Source of the DNA: Haematococcus lacustris
Lineage: Eukaryota; Chlorophyta; Chlorophyceae; Chlamydomonadales; Haematococcaceae
Assembly: GCA_030144725.1 (NCBI GenBank)
Contig: JASKMD010000005.1
Location: 5,199,910-5,263,909, forward strand
Length of the DNA stretch: 64,000 nucleotides
Reading direction: 5' to 3'
Shown here: piece after piece, positions 10,507-22,060 of the stretch
Numbering within the stretch: the stretch's first letter is position 1
How the letters are laid out: the number at the start of each line of letters is the position of its first letter
Translations under genes and position numbers: made by a program
The notes under the pieces: model-generated
Told to the model about the DNA's origin: nothing
The model's database searches: none
The model's input: the letters and a program-made list of their open reading frames with translations, nothing else

Positions 10507-12852
10507 ATGCTGCTCGCGCATCCCATGATCATCAGGCGCGTAGGAGCAGTAGCAACACCTACTCGGAAGTGTCAGGCTGCTCCACCGTGTGCGCGCTCGG
10601 GGCGAGCGATGCAGCCTCTCCGTAGCGCCGCTAAAACTCCCTACGCTTGGCTCTGGGAGGACAAAACCCTGGCGGACGCGACTCTACTTCTGCACGTAAC
10701 GGACAAACCAGCCGGTGCGACCTCTCCCGCCGCGCTACGAGTTCATCGCGCCGTGCTGGCTGCCCACAGCCAGCACTTCAAGACCAGAGTGCTGCGATGG
10801 GCTGACGGCGAAGCGCAGCGGGCGATAGACATCCAGCCATCCATCGCAGTGGTGCATTTCATCGAGGCTGGCAGCCTGCCTGCGGGGCTCACTGTTCACC
10901 AGCTTGCCCAGGTGATGCAGGCAGCTGGCAGGGCGGCGGAGGGCCCGCCATTTTGCCCATGTTGTAACAGAGTGACGAAGGAATTCTTAAGCACCCACTG
11001 GGTACTGCCATGCGATGCAGGTTTGCAAAGAAGCCAAGGCCAGGGATAAGCTGCAGTGCGCTGAGGCATGCAGCCAAGCCATAGTAGCCCTGGCTTTGAA
11101 AGAGGTAGACAAAGCCCAGCCTGTGCTGCCCTGCCTGGAGGAGACTTTCAACAGCCTGGAGATGTGTGATGCCGCCCATCTGGTGGTGCGCTGCATGTAC
11201 GAGGGGAAGCTGGCTGAGCAGGTGGAGGACCCCCTGACATTGGCCAGGGTGAGCCCACATGCTTGCTGACCTCCTCATGCACCATATGCAGGTATCACAT
11301 ACATAGCGTTGAACAAAGCACTGTTTTGCATGTATTGTATAACATTGAGCAGGGTGAGCCTGCAGCACCAGGGGCGTCACTGCCAACCCATCACCATAGT
11401 CCTAGCCTGTATTGCCAATAACCAGCAATTCCATTCATAGCAGCATCACACTATTCCAAGCAGCGTTACTCTCTGTCTGACACCCAACATTGCCTGCCAC
11501 TGGCACCTCATGCCGTCGGTGGCCTGCCTGTGCAGGTGTGCCACGTAGCAGAGCGCTGGGCATTCTCCTCCCTCTCTTCCACTTGCCTGCAGCAGCTGAT
11601 TTGCCTGCCACAGCTGCCAGCAGAGCAGCTGGTGCTGGTGCTGCAGACCCTGCCTGACAGCTGTGCCCTGCTGCCTGAGCACAAGAAGTGGCAAGAGCTT
11701 GTCCTATGCCGTATTTTGAGCCTATTTGGGGACGTCCACGCCGTCATCACCAGCGCCCAGCTGAGGACAACCTTCCAGCAGCTGCCCTTTGCAGCAGTGC
11801 AGCAGTGGGCAGGCAGCGATGCGTTGACAGTGGACAGTGAGAACAGCGTGGTGGAGCTGATCAGCCTGTGGATGGCTGGGCATATTGGCAACAAGTGCTC
11901 TTGGGGCCAGGAAATGCAGCTGTCCTGCCTGGTGCGGGTGCAGCACCTCAGCCCAGGTGGGTGGCATGGGCAGTACTATAGCAGTACCAGAGCTGGCATA
12001 GCTGACTACACAGCGCAGCGGGGTTGTATAGCACAGCGGGGTTGTGGTTGCTTTCTTACCATGCCAAGGATGGTACTCAGGTGGACGATCACATGAAGCT
12101 CTGTGTGGGTCATACAAGAATCTAGCAGCAGTGTGATAACAGGACTGGCGAAAGGGGGATCATTGCATGTTTGTCCACCAAACTGCCTACCTGACTACAT
12201 GTGGCCGCCTGCTTGCCTTGTGTCGTGCGCAGCCTATGCTCAAGGTCGTTTGCCCACACTGGACTGGTTTGGTATCCTTGGGGCACCCACTGATGTGGTA
12301 GCCCAAGCAGCCTCCTGTGGCTCTGGCATGAGCGGGGTAATGAACAGGGACGAGGCCCCTCATGCCTGGTTTGCTGCACCCCGCAAGCAGCTTGCTCACT
12401 TGAAGCTACTGCGGCGCACCACAATCCGCTGGGATGTGCCCCGGCAGCAGCTGGTTGACCTGCTGGCCAGAAAGAACCTGACAGCCAAGATCTGCTCAGA
12501 GCCAGTGTACTCTGCAGGGGCGGGTTGGAGAGTGTACCTGGACCTGAACAAGGGCACACAGGATGAGGCTGGCTTCACTCTGGGCTGCTGGGGCCAGTTG
12601 GTGACCTATGCCGAGTGCAGTGGCCATGCCCTGGGCGCCAAGCTGCCACATGGCACACCCATCAAACATGTCATCACCAAGGGCGACACTCTGGATACTG
12701 CTTGGACAACCAACTGGGTCCAAGATGGCATGGGCTACGATTCAGTTCTTCATGTATGCTTAAACACCGCTGCTGACCTTGAGCCATTCCTGAACAAGGG
12801 CAGCCTACAAATCACTGGAGCTTTCCAAGTCATCAACAGGCCTTGTGCATAG
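10507..12852 (+). CDS. BTB-BACK domain protein, copy C
   Basis: Exons 10507-10911, 11021-11248, 11536-11956 and 12233-12852 are all in phase and open, giving about 557 residues. The domains are as in copy B: BTB (AWLWEDKTLADATLLLHV; HRAVLAAHSQHFKTRVL; CDAAHLVVRCMYEGKLAEQ), BACK (VCHVAERWAFSS; DSENSVVELISLWMAG) and the C-terminal POB1/MATH-like domain (TTIRWDVPRQQL; GWRVYLDLNKGTQDEAG). It differs from its paralogues by an in-frame 33-bp loss in exon 3 that replaces the LAGELNALPLLLH region with LCRILSLF. Two starts are possible: 10507, which is also open in copy G, or 10609, which corresponds to the start of copy E. The leader peptide between them is Arg-rich. Confidence 0.83.
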
Positions 12853-13034
12853 TATGCCCTGGTAAGCTGCCTCAGCTGGGCACAAGAATTTGCTGCAGTG
12901 CTGTTTTGTGTTGCAGGATGAAGTGTTGAATGATTATGTACTTGTAGTCTGCAGGACCCCCAGGCCTATGTGAAGCAAGTATGTGCCGCTTTGTGGTTCG
13001 TTAGGCAACGGTGGCACAGAATACTTTCAGCAGC
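12853..13034. other. 3' flank of BTB-BACK copy C
   Basis: This non-coding 3' UTR-like DNA is homologous to the 3' flanks of copies B and F. It runs directly into the CCCCG tract. Confidence 0.45.
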
Positions 13035-13970
13035 CGCCCCGCCCCGCCCCGCCCCGCCCCGCCCCGCCCCGCCCCGCCCCGCCCCGCCCCGCCCCGCCCC
13101 GCCCCGCCCCGCCCCGCCCCGCCCCGCCCCGCCCCGCCCCGCCCCGCCCCGCCCCGCCCCGCCCCGCCCCGCCCCGCCCCGCCCCGCCCCGCCCCGCCCC
13201 GCCCCGCCCCGCCCCGCCCCGCCCCGCCCCGCCCCGCCCCGCCCCGCCCCGCCCCGCCCCGCCCCGCCCCGCCCCGCCCCGCCCCGCCCCGCCCCGCCCC
13301 GCCCCGCCCCGCCCCGCCCCGCCCCGCCCCGCCCCGCCCCGCCCCGCCCCGCCCCGCCCCGCCCCGCCCCGCCCCGCCCCGCCCCGCCCCGCCCCGCCCC
13401 GCCCCGCCCCGCCCCGCCCCGCCCCGCCCCGCCCCGCCCCGCCCCGCCCCGCCCCGCCCCGCCCCGCCCCGCCCCGCCCCGCCCCGCCCCGCCCCGCCCC
13501 GCCCCGCCCCGCCCCGCCCCGCCCCGCCCCGCCCCGCCCCGCCCCGCCCCGCCCCGCCCCGCCCCGCCCCGCCCCGCCCCGCCCCGCCCCGCCCCGCCCC
13601 GCCCCGCCCCGCCCCGCCCCGCCCCGCCCCGCCCCGCCCCGCCCCGCCCCGCCCCGCCCCGCCCCGCCCCGCCCCGCCCCGCCCCGCCCCGCCCCGCCCC
13701 GCCCCGCCCCGCCCCGCCCCGCCCCGCCCCGCCCCGCCCCGCCCCGCCCCGCCCCGCCCCGCCCCGCCCCGCCCCGCCCCGCCCCGCCCCGCCCCGCCCC
13801 GCCCCGCCCCGCCCCGCCCCGCCCCGCCCCGCCCCGCCCCGCCCCGCCCCGCCCCGCCCCGCCCCGCCCCGCCCCGCCCCGCCCCGCCCCGCCCCGCCCC
13901 GCCCCGCCCCGCCCCGCCCCGCCCCGCCCCGCCCCGCCCCGCCCCGCCCCGCCCCGCCCCGCCCCGCCCC
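13035..13970. repeat. (CCCCG)n tract, about 187 perfect units
   Basis: About 936 bp of uninterrupted CCCCG pentanucleotide. Both strands are open in several frames as PRPAP/GRGGA repeats, which is a trivial result of the repeat and not evidence of a gene. The complementary strand (GGGGC)n would be expected to form G-quadruplexes. Confidence 0.98.
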
Positions 13971-14479
13971 AGATCTTCTCCAAGACCCGCAACCGCCTAG
14001 CTCTGGAGAGTGCGAAGAAGATCGCATACATCCGGGGTAACAGCAATGCAGAAATGAAGGTGGTGGTGGTGGTGAGGAGGTGGTGCTGTCACAAGCATGC
14101 CTGGAGGTGGAGGACGAGAAGGAGGTGATGAGGTGCAAGAGTAGGAGCACATGGCCACACATGCGTGGCACACATGAATGGTCGAGTAGGAGCCCATGGC
14201 TGACCACACAATTGCACCCATGCACCCAGGGGTTTGGACACATGCGCTGGCATATAGATGTGTCACGACACTGCTGTTGGTTGAGACTCTGAACATGCTT
14301 ACCCCAAGCGGGCGTATCTATACTTGTTGTGCACCAAACTGCATACTTACTTTCGCAAAATGATGACCCTGCCCCTACGGACGACCCTACGGAACTACGA
14401 ATACTGTAAATACGTATGTATATATCGTCGCTCTAGCCGCCACATACGGATCTGGCCAACCCCACTCATGTGGGCTCAT
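13971..14479. other. Intergenic DNA
   Basis: This is low-complexity GGTGGT DNA near 14058-14085, then unique DNA. I see no supported gene or conserved element. Confidence 0.4.
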
Positions 14480-15400
14480 GTGCCACGTCAACAGCCTAAG
14501 GCCTTTCGCGCTGCACAGCCTAAGGCCTTTCGTGCTGCTTTATCTAACCCACATATTCACATATCTGCGCCACGGCCGTGCAACAAAATCAATGTTGACT
14601 ACCGGCTGCAGGCTCGACACCTCAGTAGACCATGGCTTATAGCGCTGCATAGCTCCGCCTCCCCCTAACATCACAGCCATGACGGCAGTAGGAGTACAAC
14701 TGGTGTGTCCACGCGAACCTGGTCAGTCCTGAGCCGCTGATGCAGGTGCCAGCCAGGTGCTGGGAAGAGAAGCAAGGCAATGTGAGCGACATAGCCCATG
14801 CGTTCTTATGGTACCATTGAAGGCCAGGAGCTGCTGCAGCTGGCAACAGGGGCTGGGGCTGTCCAGCTGCCTCATCGTGTTGTCAGCAGCCGACACAACC
14901 TCTCAAGCAGCAAGACGACCACAATTGCCCCAGGCAGTCGTTGCCTGCAGCTGTGCTGGGCTTTTTTTTTTACCCCAGTATAGGGGTGGGCGAGCCAGTC
15001 CCAATGACAGTCCCAATGGCAGTCCCAATGGCTGGGGAGTCAGTCGGGCCAGCAGGGCTAGGGCAGAGGTCCATGGTGGCAGGTGCAGCTGGCTCTGGGC
15101 CCACTGCCATGGCTGGTTGCACACAGATGGTGCACTGCATGCACACCATTGGAGGGCTGGCTGGTTGCTGCACAAGGCCAACGCAGCCACAGCTGTTGGT
15201 CGCACACCAGCCTCAACCAGCGTGTCCTGCCACCGAGTATGCTCCAAAGCATGAAGTGCCCTGAATGACCACGTCTGCCAAGTTGGAGGGTGGGTTCCCA
15301 GGGGCTAGTGAGGGCCTGGTATTCGACTGCTGGACTGCATTCTGCTGGACCAATCTGGGTTCTGCCACGTGGGGCATGGCGCATGGAGTAGCTGCTGAGT
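14480..15400 (+). repeat. Third copy of the PIG-M 5' flank (no PIG-M exons)
   Basis: The order of blocks matches 640-1380 and 43490-44460 ('ccatggctta', 'gctgcatagctccgcct', 'gagcgacatag', 'ggtgcactgcatgcacacc', 'gccaagttggagggtg'). Homology ends near 15390, just before the point where the PIG-M exons begin in the other two copies. The 3' exons of a GlnRS gene follow instead, on the opposite strand. Confidence 0.6.
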
Positions 15401-15420
15401 GCACAGAGCCTGGCCTTGTG

Positions 15421-16323
15421 CTACCTGCCGTTCACTGCCTGCGCCTTGGCCTGCTCCACTGCCAGTGGCACGGAGGCCTTCAGGGTCACGGTGCGGTTCA
15501 CCACCAGGCGGCCTGGGGCGGTGTCAGGGTCCACGCGGAAGAAGCTGCGCAGGGAGGAGGCAGGGGCACATGAGCCAGGACTAGGAGGAGGAGGGAAAGC
15601 AGTGGGAGGGGCGAGGTGGGCAGAGCGGTGGCGTGCGATGCGGGTAATCCAGGACGAGGAGGCGGGAAAGAAAGAAAGAAGTTAAGGGAGAGGGTGGGAA
15701 GAGTAGCGGCGTGTGGCGTGTGGCGTGGGCAAACAAGATGTGGAGACCACTACTGGTTGGCCAGGAGTTGAGGGCATGGGGAGGAGGGGGACAAAGATAG
15801 GGAGCAGCAGGCCCCCAGCCCAGCCCCCGACCCTGCCGCCACAAGGGGTGAAGGCAGACTAAGCCCGGTGCCAGGCCAAGAAGGAGAAGGAAGAGAAGCA
15901 TTGATGTGGTGATGAGGAGGGATGTGGAACAAAACGTAGAGATCAGAACCTTGTGACCACCACTGCACATCACCAAGCGCCTGCTTGTCCCTACCCCTGC
16001 TCCCTGCCCCGTCCCCAGCTCCTCCCCATGTCCCCTGCCCCTTGGCCCCTGCCCCTTGGCCCTTCCCCTTGGCCCTGGCCGCTTACCCCAGTCGCTCAAA
16101 CTGCACCCGGTCCCCTGGTTTGAGCTGTGCCAGCCTGGCGCAGCCGTAGCAGCCCGTCAGCGTCTGCAGCGAGTCAGGGTTCAGGTCAGCCAGCCAGGCG
16201 TTGGGCTCCTCCAGCTTGGTCCTGGCCACCACATGCCCCTCAGCATCGCGCTCATACACCATGCCGGGCTCCTCGCTCTTGAACAACACGTCGTACAGCC
16301 GGGCAGCAGGAGGGGCCAGGCAC
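15421..16323 (-). pseudogene. Glutaminyl-tRNA synthetase, last two exons only
   Basis: On the minus strand, an exon at about 16323-16087 is followed by one at 15544-15421. The donor GTAAGC after 'CGACTGGG' and the acceptor GCGCAG join in phase to read [28 protein letters not shown]. Upstream the exon reads RLYDVLFKSEEPG, WLADLNPDSLQTLTGC and LKPGDRVQFERLG. This is the C-terminal anticodon-binding beta-barrel end of eukaryotic or gamma-proteobacterial-type GlnRS (typically RLYDRLF...LNPNSL...FERLGYFCVDPD). The stop is TAG at 15421-15423. The catalytic Rossmann domain with its HIGH and KMSKS motifs is not found in the next kilobases, where BTB-BACK copy D begins on the plus strand. I therefore call it a truncated remnant. 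The 5' edge of the first exon is approximate. Confidence 0.8.
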
Positions 16324-16688
16324 CTTGCGGGGAAAGGTGGCTTGGCACCTGGGGCAATATGGTGAAGGGTGGTAGGGTCTGGACCTATTCGGGTTAGGAT
16401 GCTTTGGATGGCAGTAGAGCTGCATTGAGTGCTAGAGAGAGGGAGGAGAGGCCTGGGAGCAGACAGCTTGAGGGCAGCCTGTTGCCAGGGACCTGGCTGG
16501 AGGAGGCAGGGATGGCTGTTGAGCCTGGCTGGCAGCCAAGGGGTGGTGGGCAGGGAGGGAGCAGCGGGCAAGAGGAAGGAGGTCCCAGACGGAGTAAAAT
16601 CAGCAGCGGCAGTGGCGGCAGCAGCAGTAAAGGCTGTGCTTGCATGTGCTTTCTTCCAGCCTTTCCCCAACACCTCCCTGTTCCTTAC
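16324..16688 (+). promoter_or_regulatory. Region upstream of BTB-BACK copy D
   Basis: This lies between the GlnRS remnant and the copy D start. The plus strand is open from 16404 but reads low-complexity sequence. An ATG at about 16639 followed by a 'ttcttccag' acceptor-like stretch could mark an extra short 5' exon. The leader sequence shared by copies C, E and G is not present here. Confidence 0.35.
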
Positions 16689-19215
16689 ATGAAGCGGCGG
16701 GTGTTTGCTTGGCTATGGGACAACGACACTCTCTCAGATGCCACTCTGAATCTGTGCGTAGCGAACAAGTCTATCGATGCACCCTTCTCTGCCTCGCTCC
16801 CGGTGCATTGCGCTCTGCTAGCCGCCCACAGCGAGTACTTTAAAGCCAGGCTGCTGCGATGGCCCAGCAGCGGGTCGCAGTGTGCTGCCAGCTTCCAGGC
16901 CTCGACCGTTGTGGCGCACTTTGCCAAGACAGGGAGTCTGCCTTCAGGACTCAATGCCAGCCAACTAGCTCAGGTAAGTCAGATGTTGAACTGGTCAGAT
17001 GTTTAAGACCGAGTTTTCTGAGGGCTTGACATGGCTCACCCACCTGTACTGACCATGGTGACAAGGTGTTGCAAATATCATGCATTGCAGGCATGTAAGG
17101 AGGCTAAGGCCCAAGATGACTTGCGCTGCGCTGAGGCATGCAGCCAGGCCCTGGTAGACCAGGTTGTGGAGCAGCCTGAACCCAGCCACCTCCCTACACC
17201 TTGTTTGGAAGAGACCTTTGACAGCCAGGCTGAGTGTGACGCCGCCCGCTTGGTGGTGCGCTGCATGTATGAGGGGGAGCTGGCTGAGGAGGTGAAGGAC
17301 CCACTCACTTTGGCCAGGGTGGGTGGCAGCAGTAAGCCTTGGCTAGTCGCACACCTGGCAAACCCCACACGATCAAACCAATGGGGACTACGTCTACTCA
17401 GGGACCACTCAGCCCATTGCTGATCCCCCAATGCACATGCATTATATGACACTGGCCAGGGTGAGCTTACCTGCAGCACCAGCGGCGTCACTGTGTGCTG
17501 TGCTGTTGGCTGGGAGTGAGCTGCAAGGGCTAGGCACCTGGGTAGACATTCAATCAGCTTCTGCCGCAAGCTGCAAGGGCTGCATTGTCACTGGAGATGA
17601 CCTGCAGTGCGATAACTGCATACGATAAAGACACCTGCCTGCAGTCCTCATTCTCATAGCTATGTCACGCTGTGACCTGTGCTTCCGCATGCCGTACTGC
17701 TCCATGCCTTGCCCACCAATCCCTATTTATGCTGCTTGCTTCACGCAAACACACTTATTGGCGTCCGCTATGAAATGGTCATTATGCAAAGTGCACCATC
17801 ATACATTCGACCTCTGACCTGCGATTATGCGTAAATCTGTGTTGACTTTTCGACAAATAAACAAACACACTGATATACACCCCTGGCTACTTGGCCTGGC
17901 TGAGCAGGTGTGCCGCGTGGCTGAGCGCTGGGCATCCTCATCTACATCCAGCTTATGTCTGCAAAGACTTATTGACCTGCCACCCTTACTGCTGCCAGCG
18001 GAGCAGCTGGTGCTGGTGCTGCAGACCCTGCCTGACAGCTGTGCCCTGCTGCCTAAGCACAAGAAGTGGCAGCAGCGAGTGCACAGCCTGGCAGGAGAGC
18101 TTAATGATCTTCCCATACTGCTGCATCTGTACGGGGATGTCCACGCCGTCATCACCAGCACCCAGCTGAGAGGGCATTTTCGTAGGCTGCCTTTTGCCGC
18201 GGTGGAGCAGTGGGCAGGCAGCGATGCGTTGACAGTGGACAGTGAGAACAGCGTGGTGGAGCTGATCAGCCTCTGGATGGCTGGGCCGGGAGGTCGGGCC
18301 TGCTCCAAGGAAAAGCAGCAGCTGTCCTGCCTGGTGCGAGTGCAGCATCTCAGCCCAGGTGGGTGACACACGCCACACCTTACCTCACAACTTCACCTCC
18401 TAACTTCATGGTGATCATGAGCATAAGAGGTCCTCACACCTGTAGCTGACCCTCACCTGGCAGCACAGCTGGTGTGAGCATTACTATATGATAAAACCCC
18501 AACCAGATGCGTGCTTAGGCTGAATGCTGTCTGACCTTCACTAGGCTGTATGCCTGGCTTGTTGTGTGCATGTGCAGCCTATGCCCTGGGTCGACTGCCC
18601 GCACTGGACTGGTTTGACATCCCCGGGGAACTCACTGTTGTGATAGCACAAGCTGCCAGCTGTGGATGCGTGGTGGGGGTGCTGCGCCACGCCCCTCCCG
18701 CCTGGTTTGCCGCACACCGCAAGAAGCTGAAACCTGCTGAGCTGCTGCGGCGCACCACCATCCGCTGGGATGTGCCGCGCCAGCAGCTGGTTGACCTGCT
18801 GGCCAGCGAGGATCCGACTGGCGATTTCTACTACAGTGTCTCGTCAGAGCTGATCTACTCTGCAGGGGCGGGCTGGCGGGTTTCCTTGGCCCTAAGCATG
18901 GGCACAGAGGATGAGCCTGGCTTCACTCTGGGCTGTTGGGGCGAGTTGGTGACCTATGCTGAGTGCGAGGGCCATGCCCTGGGCGCCCCACTGCCGCATG
19001 GCACACACTTGAAATACACTATCAACAAAGGCACCAAACTGGGTCATGAATGGTTAAATGAATGGGTCCAGAAGGGTGGGGGAATGGACCACTGGGGCTA
19101 CCCATCCTTCCTGGACAAGAGCCTGGCCACAGCTGCAGACCTTGACCCATTCCTGAAGGATGGCTGCCTGCAGATCACTGCGGCCTTTCAAGTGATGCAC
19201 AGGCCTCGTACATGA
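16689..19215 (+). CDS. BTB-BACK domain protein, copy D
   Basis: Exons 16689-16973, 17091-17318, 17908-18358 and 18578-19215 keep the family phases (0, 0, 1) and are open, giving about 533 residues. BTB: FAWLWDNDTLSDATLNLCVANK, LLAAHSEYFKARLLRW, CDAARLVVRCMYEGELAEE. BACK: VCRVAERWASS, LPAEQLVLVLQTLPDSC, DSENSVVELISLWMAGPGG. C-terminal domain: RRTTIRWDVPRQQLVDLL, GWRVSLALSMGTEDE, GCWGELVTYAECEGHALG. Intron 2 (589 bp) is longer than in copies B and C and contains a second, partial copy of the exon 2 end ('acactggccagggtgagctt', about 17449-17468) with its donor. This is a candidate for alternative splicing or just a local duplication; shorter forms of it occur in the introns of C and F. The start at 16689 directly precedes the conserved FAWLW motif; an upstream Met is possible. 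Confidence 0.83.
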
Positions 19216-19350
19216 GTAGTGCTGGGCACATACGGCAGTATTGGTGGGTTGTGTGCTGCTCAACGTTAGCACTGGGCTGCATTGGCGGGCACTGGGCTGG
19301 TATTGGGATTGGCTAGACGCTGGTTCTGGGCTTGGTGTGTGCATGTGCAG

Positions 19351-19920
19351 CCTATGCCCTGGGTCGACTGCCAGCATTGGACTGGTTTGACATCCCCGGA
19401 GCATCAACAGCTTTAATGGCGCAGGCAGCCTGTTGTGGTTTTGGCATGACTGGGGTGGTGTTGAACACTAACGAGGCCCCTCCCACTTGGTCTGCAGCAC
19501 CCCGCAAGCAGCTTGACCCTGATGAGCTGCTGCACCGCAGCACCATTTGCTAAGATGTGCCACGGCAGCAGTTGGCTGGCCTGCTGGACAGCAAGGACCT
19601 AACAGCTAGGATAGCATCGAAGGCGGAGTACTCTGGAGGGGCAGGCTGGCAGCTGTACTTGAGACTGGCAAAGGGCGCAAAGGATGCGGCTGGCTTCACA
19701 CTGGAGTGCTACGGAGAGCCGGTGACCTATGTCAAGTGCAGGGGGCATGCCATTGGAGCCCCACTGGCACATGGCACACACGTGCAAGGCGACATCACCA
19801 CAGGCGGTTGAGGATAGTGACTGGTCAGTCGCGTGGGTCCAAGGGCACTGGGGCCACCCATCCTTCTTAAGCAAGAGCCTTGCCACAGCTGCAGACCTTG
19901 ACCCACGCAGGCCATACTGC
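19351..19920 (+). pseudogene. Duplicated last exon of BTB-BACK (D')
   Basis: The acceptor 'gcatgtgcag' and the following exon repeat the start of exon 4 (AYALGRLPALDWFDIPGAST...). The text is close to copy E in one part (GFGMTGVV, APRKQLDPDELL). An in-frame TAA at about 19552-19554 replaces the conserved Trp of RWD, and the end is diverged after PSFLSKSLATAADLDP. No exons 1-3 precede it, so it is a duplicated terminal exon that has decayed. If copy D transcripts read through 19215, it could in principle serve as an alternative last exon. Confidence 0.7.
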
Positions 19921-20699
19921 TTTGAAGGGTTGGTGGGGCTGGTCAGGATAGCCTCAGCAGCCCTGAGCTGTGCCATAACCTCCCTCGCCTTCTGCAGACC
20001 GCCTTCTGGTGCCCATGGCCTTCACTGGCCTGCACAGCGGCAAATACAACTATAACCTCAGTTTCCATTGGACCCATTGGAGTCGCGCCCTAAGGCCAAT
20101 GCCATCCCCATGTTTCAACCATGCAGCATACGAGCACTATCCCGATGCCGCTTCTCCGGCAGCCTAGAGTCACCCTTGAACCCATTCCAGGGACGTCATT
20201 GAATCGACCTAGGAAAGGCCAGAGTCGAACATTGCATGGCTCGATGCTAGTGCTGATGCTGATCTAGGGTGCTGACGTTAGTGATACCAGTGCAGTGGTA
20301 CTAGGCTGCATGTTGGTAAGCAGACCAGCCAGGCATCATCTGCTGGCGGACCCTAAAAAAAAGCATGTCGCCCCCACTTCGGCCGGCAAGTGGTTGGATG
20401 GCGAGCTGAGCTGCTCAATTCTGGGTCCTGGCACGGCCAATCCGCGTCGATAGGTTTGCTGCGTCCCTCGTTAGTGCCCAAATGAGAAACGCAGCAGAAA
20501 GCAGCATACGAGCACCTCTCCCGCTGCACACTGCCCCCCCAGGCAACCCAAGGACGTGCTGTGCCGACCCTGCGCCCCAGGGCCAGACTGCACGACCTGC
20601 ACTGAGCTGCTGCACCTTGCACAGAGATTACCAAGAGCATCCATTGTGGAGATAGCTGCTGCTGCTTCTGCCCCACAGCTCAGGGGTGAGACAGGGCTG
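19921..20699. other. Intergenic DNA
   Basis: I see no supported gene. The minus-strand frame 20353-20676 is open but shows no recognisable domain or splice context. Confidence 0.35.
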
Positions 20700-20710
20700 G
20701 CTAAAGCTTT

Positions 20711-20743
<33 letters not shown>

Positions 20744-22060
20744 TGTGGCAACAGCCGCATAAAAGCTTGAAGCAACCTGACTGCTCTACAATTGATCGCG
20801 CGTCAGCAGCAGCAATGTGGCTCAAAGGCAGTTGGCAGCTCAGGCTGCGGCCTGGCCGTCTCAGCCTGTGTCATTGCACTTCACAATTACGTATGATGCT
20901 GACGGGATATCTGGCAAGCTCGCATGCATTAAATGGTTTGCCTGCAGCCTGCTCCAGAGCCGCAAATCTCCTCCCCAACCCCTACCCTCCCCATCCCACC
21001 CCTGTCCCACCCCACTGTCGCAGGGCAGTTGCAGCATCCTGCATAAAACCCAGCAAAGAGACAGCACGGAGCAAGCGGTAAGTGGCTACACCCTTGCTGA
21101 CTAGTGGCCCCCATTACCCAGCCTCACCGCTAGCACGCCGTATGTGAGCTCTAGGACGAATGATCACACATATGACCCCTTCCACCTTTTCCTTATTCAC
21201 ACCCCTTCCCCACCACCATCACCCACCACCACCTCTTAGTCTATCTCTTAGTCCTTCCCTCCCTCCCTCCCTCCCTTCCTCCCCCTCCCTCCCATGCCAC
21301 ACCCCTCATCAGCGGCAGGGTTGCTGCTGCTGGTCTTGCTGCTGCTAATTCTGTCACAAGCAGCGCAGGAGCAGCAGGCAGGCACCTATAGCACCTACTC
21401 CAGCAACAGACAATATGAGTGGCAGACAGGAATGCATGACAGGTAGGACAGCATGCATTAATTGTCACGCTTGCTGACCCTTTACTGCCTTCATCAAATT
21501 GGCAGCAGAAGGCAGCCCTCACCTTGCCTTTCCTTCTCCCCCTCCACCAATCTTTGGCGGCGGCCACTACCTTTCCCCTTAACCCTATCCCCCTTACCCC
21601 TGTATCCATCCCCCTTCCTTCCCCCCCTCCCCTTACCCCCCACCACTAATCTTAAGATTCTCACACTGACAGCAGCCCAGTGGCCCAGTGGCAGCAGCCA
21701 GGAGGCAGCTGGTGGCTGGCAGGCGCAGCCAAGGGGCAGTGACGCTCCAGTAACCATCCCAATCTATCCCTTTAGCAGCTAGGAGTAGCAGCCACAACCC
21801 CTTCCCCTTCCCCAAGGCCTGGATGGTTAGGAAAGACCCAACAACTCCCATATTGTCCAGCTGGGCGGAGCTGAGCCGGGCAGACAAGGCAGGACTGAGC
21901 AACTCCCATGTTGAACCCCCATGTTGCCTTGCCTCTCCACATATGTTTGGGACCTGCCTTCCCGCCCCTCTTTTCTCCTCCCCTCCTGGGTCATTGCCAC
22001 GCCTGCCTCCCTTGACCTTAACCTTTCCCTCTGCCCTCTGCCCTTTCCCACCTCCTTCTA
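20700..22060. repeat. Diverged copy of segment U
   Basis: It shares blocks with 6715-8070, 8690-9900 and 59950-61440: a block with 'ctagcacgcc' and 'cacacatatgacccct' near 21131-21180, pyrimidine-rich DNA, and a CTG-rich stretch ending in 'caacagacaatatgagtggcagac'. An (AGC)n run of about 10 units lies at 20710-20741. It is more decayed than the other copies, and the PQQQPVKLWMALAYYS block is missing. Confidence 0.4.

Noticed and set aside
12970..14243. Long ORFs on both strands over the CCCCG array (PRPAP or GRGGA proteins)
   Set aside because: A perfect pentamer without stop codons is open in every frame; there is no conserved domain, and the ends lie at random stops.
14941..15264. PIG-M or other gene in the third flank copy
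   Set aside because: Open frames there differ from those at the same place in the other two copies, and no PIG-M exon is present.
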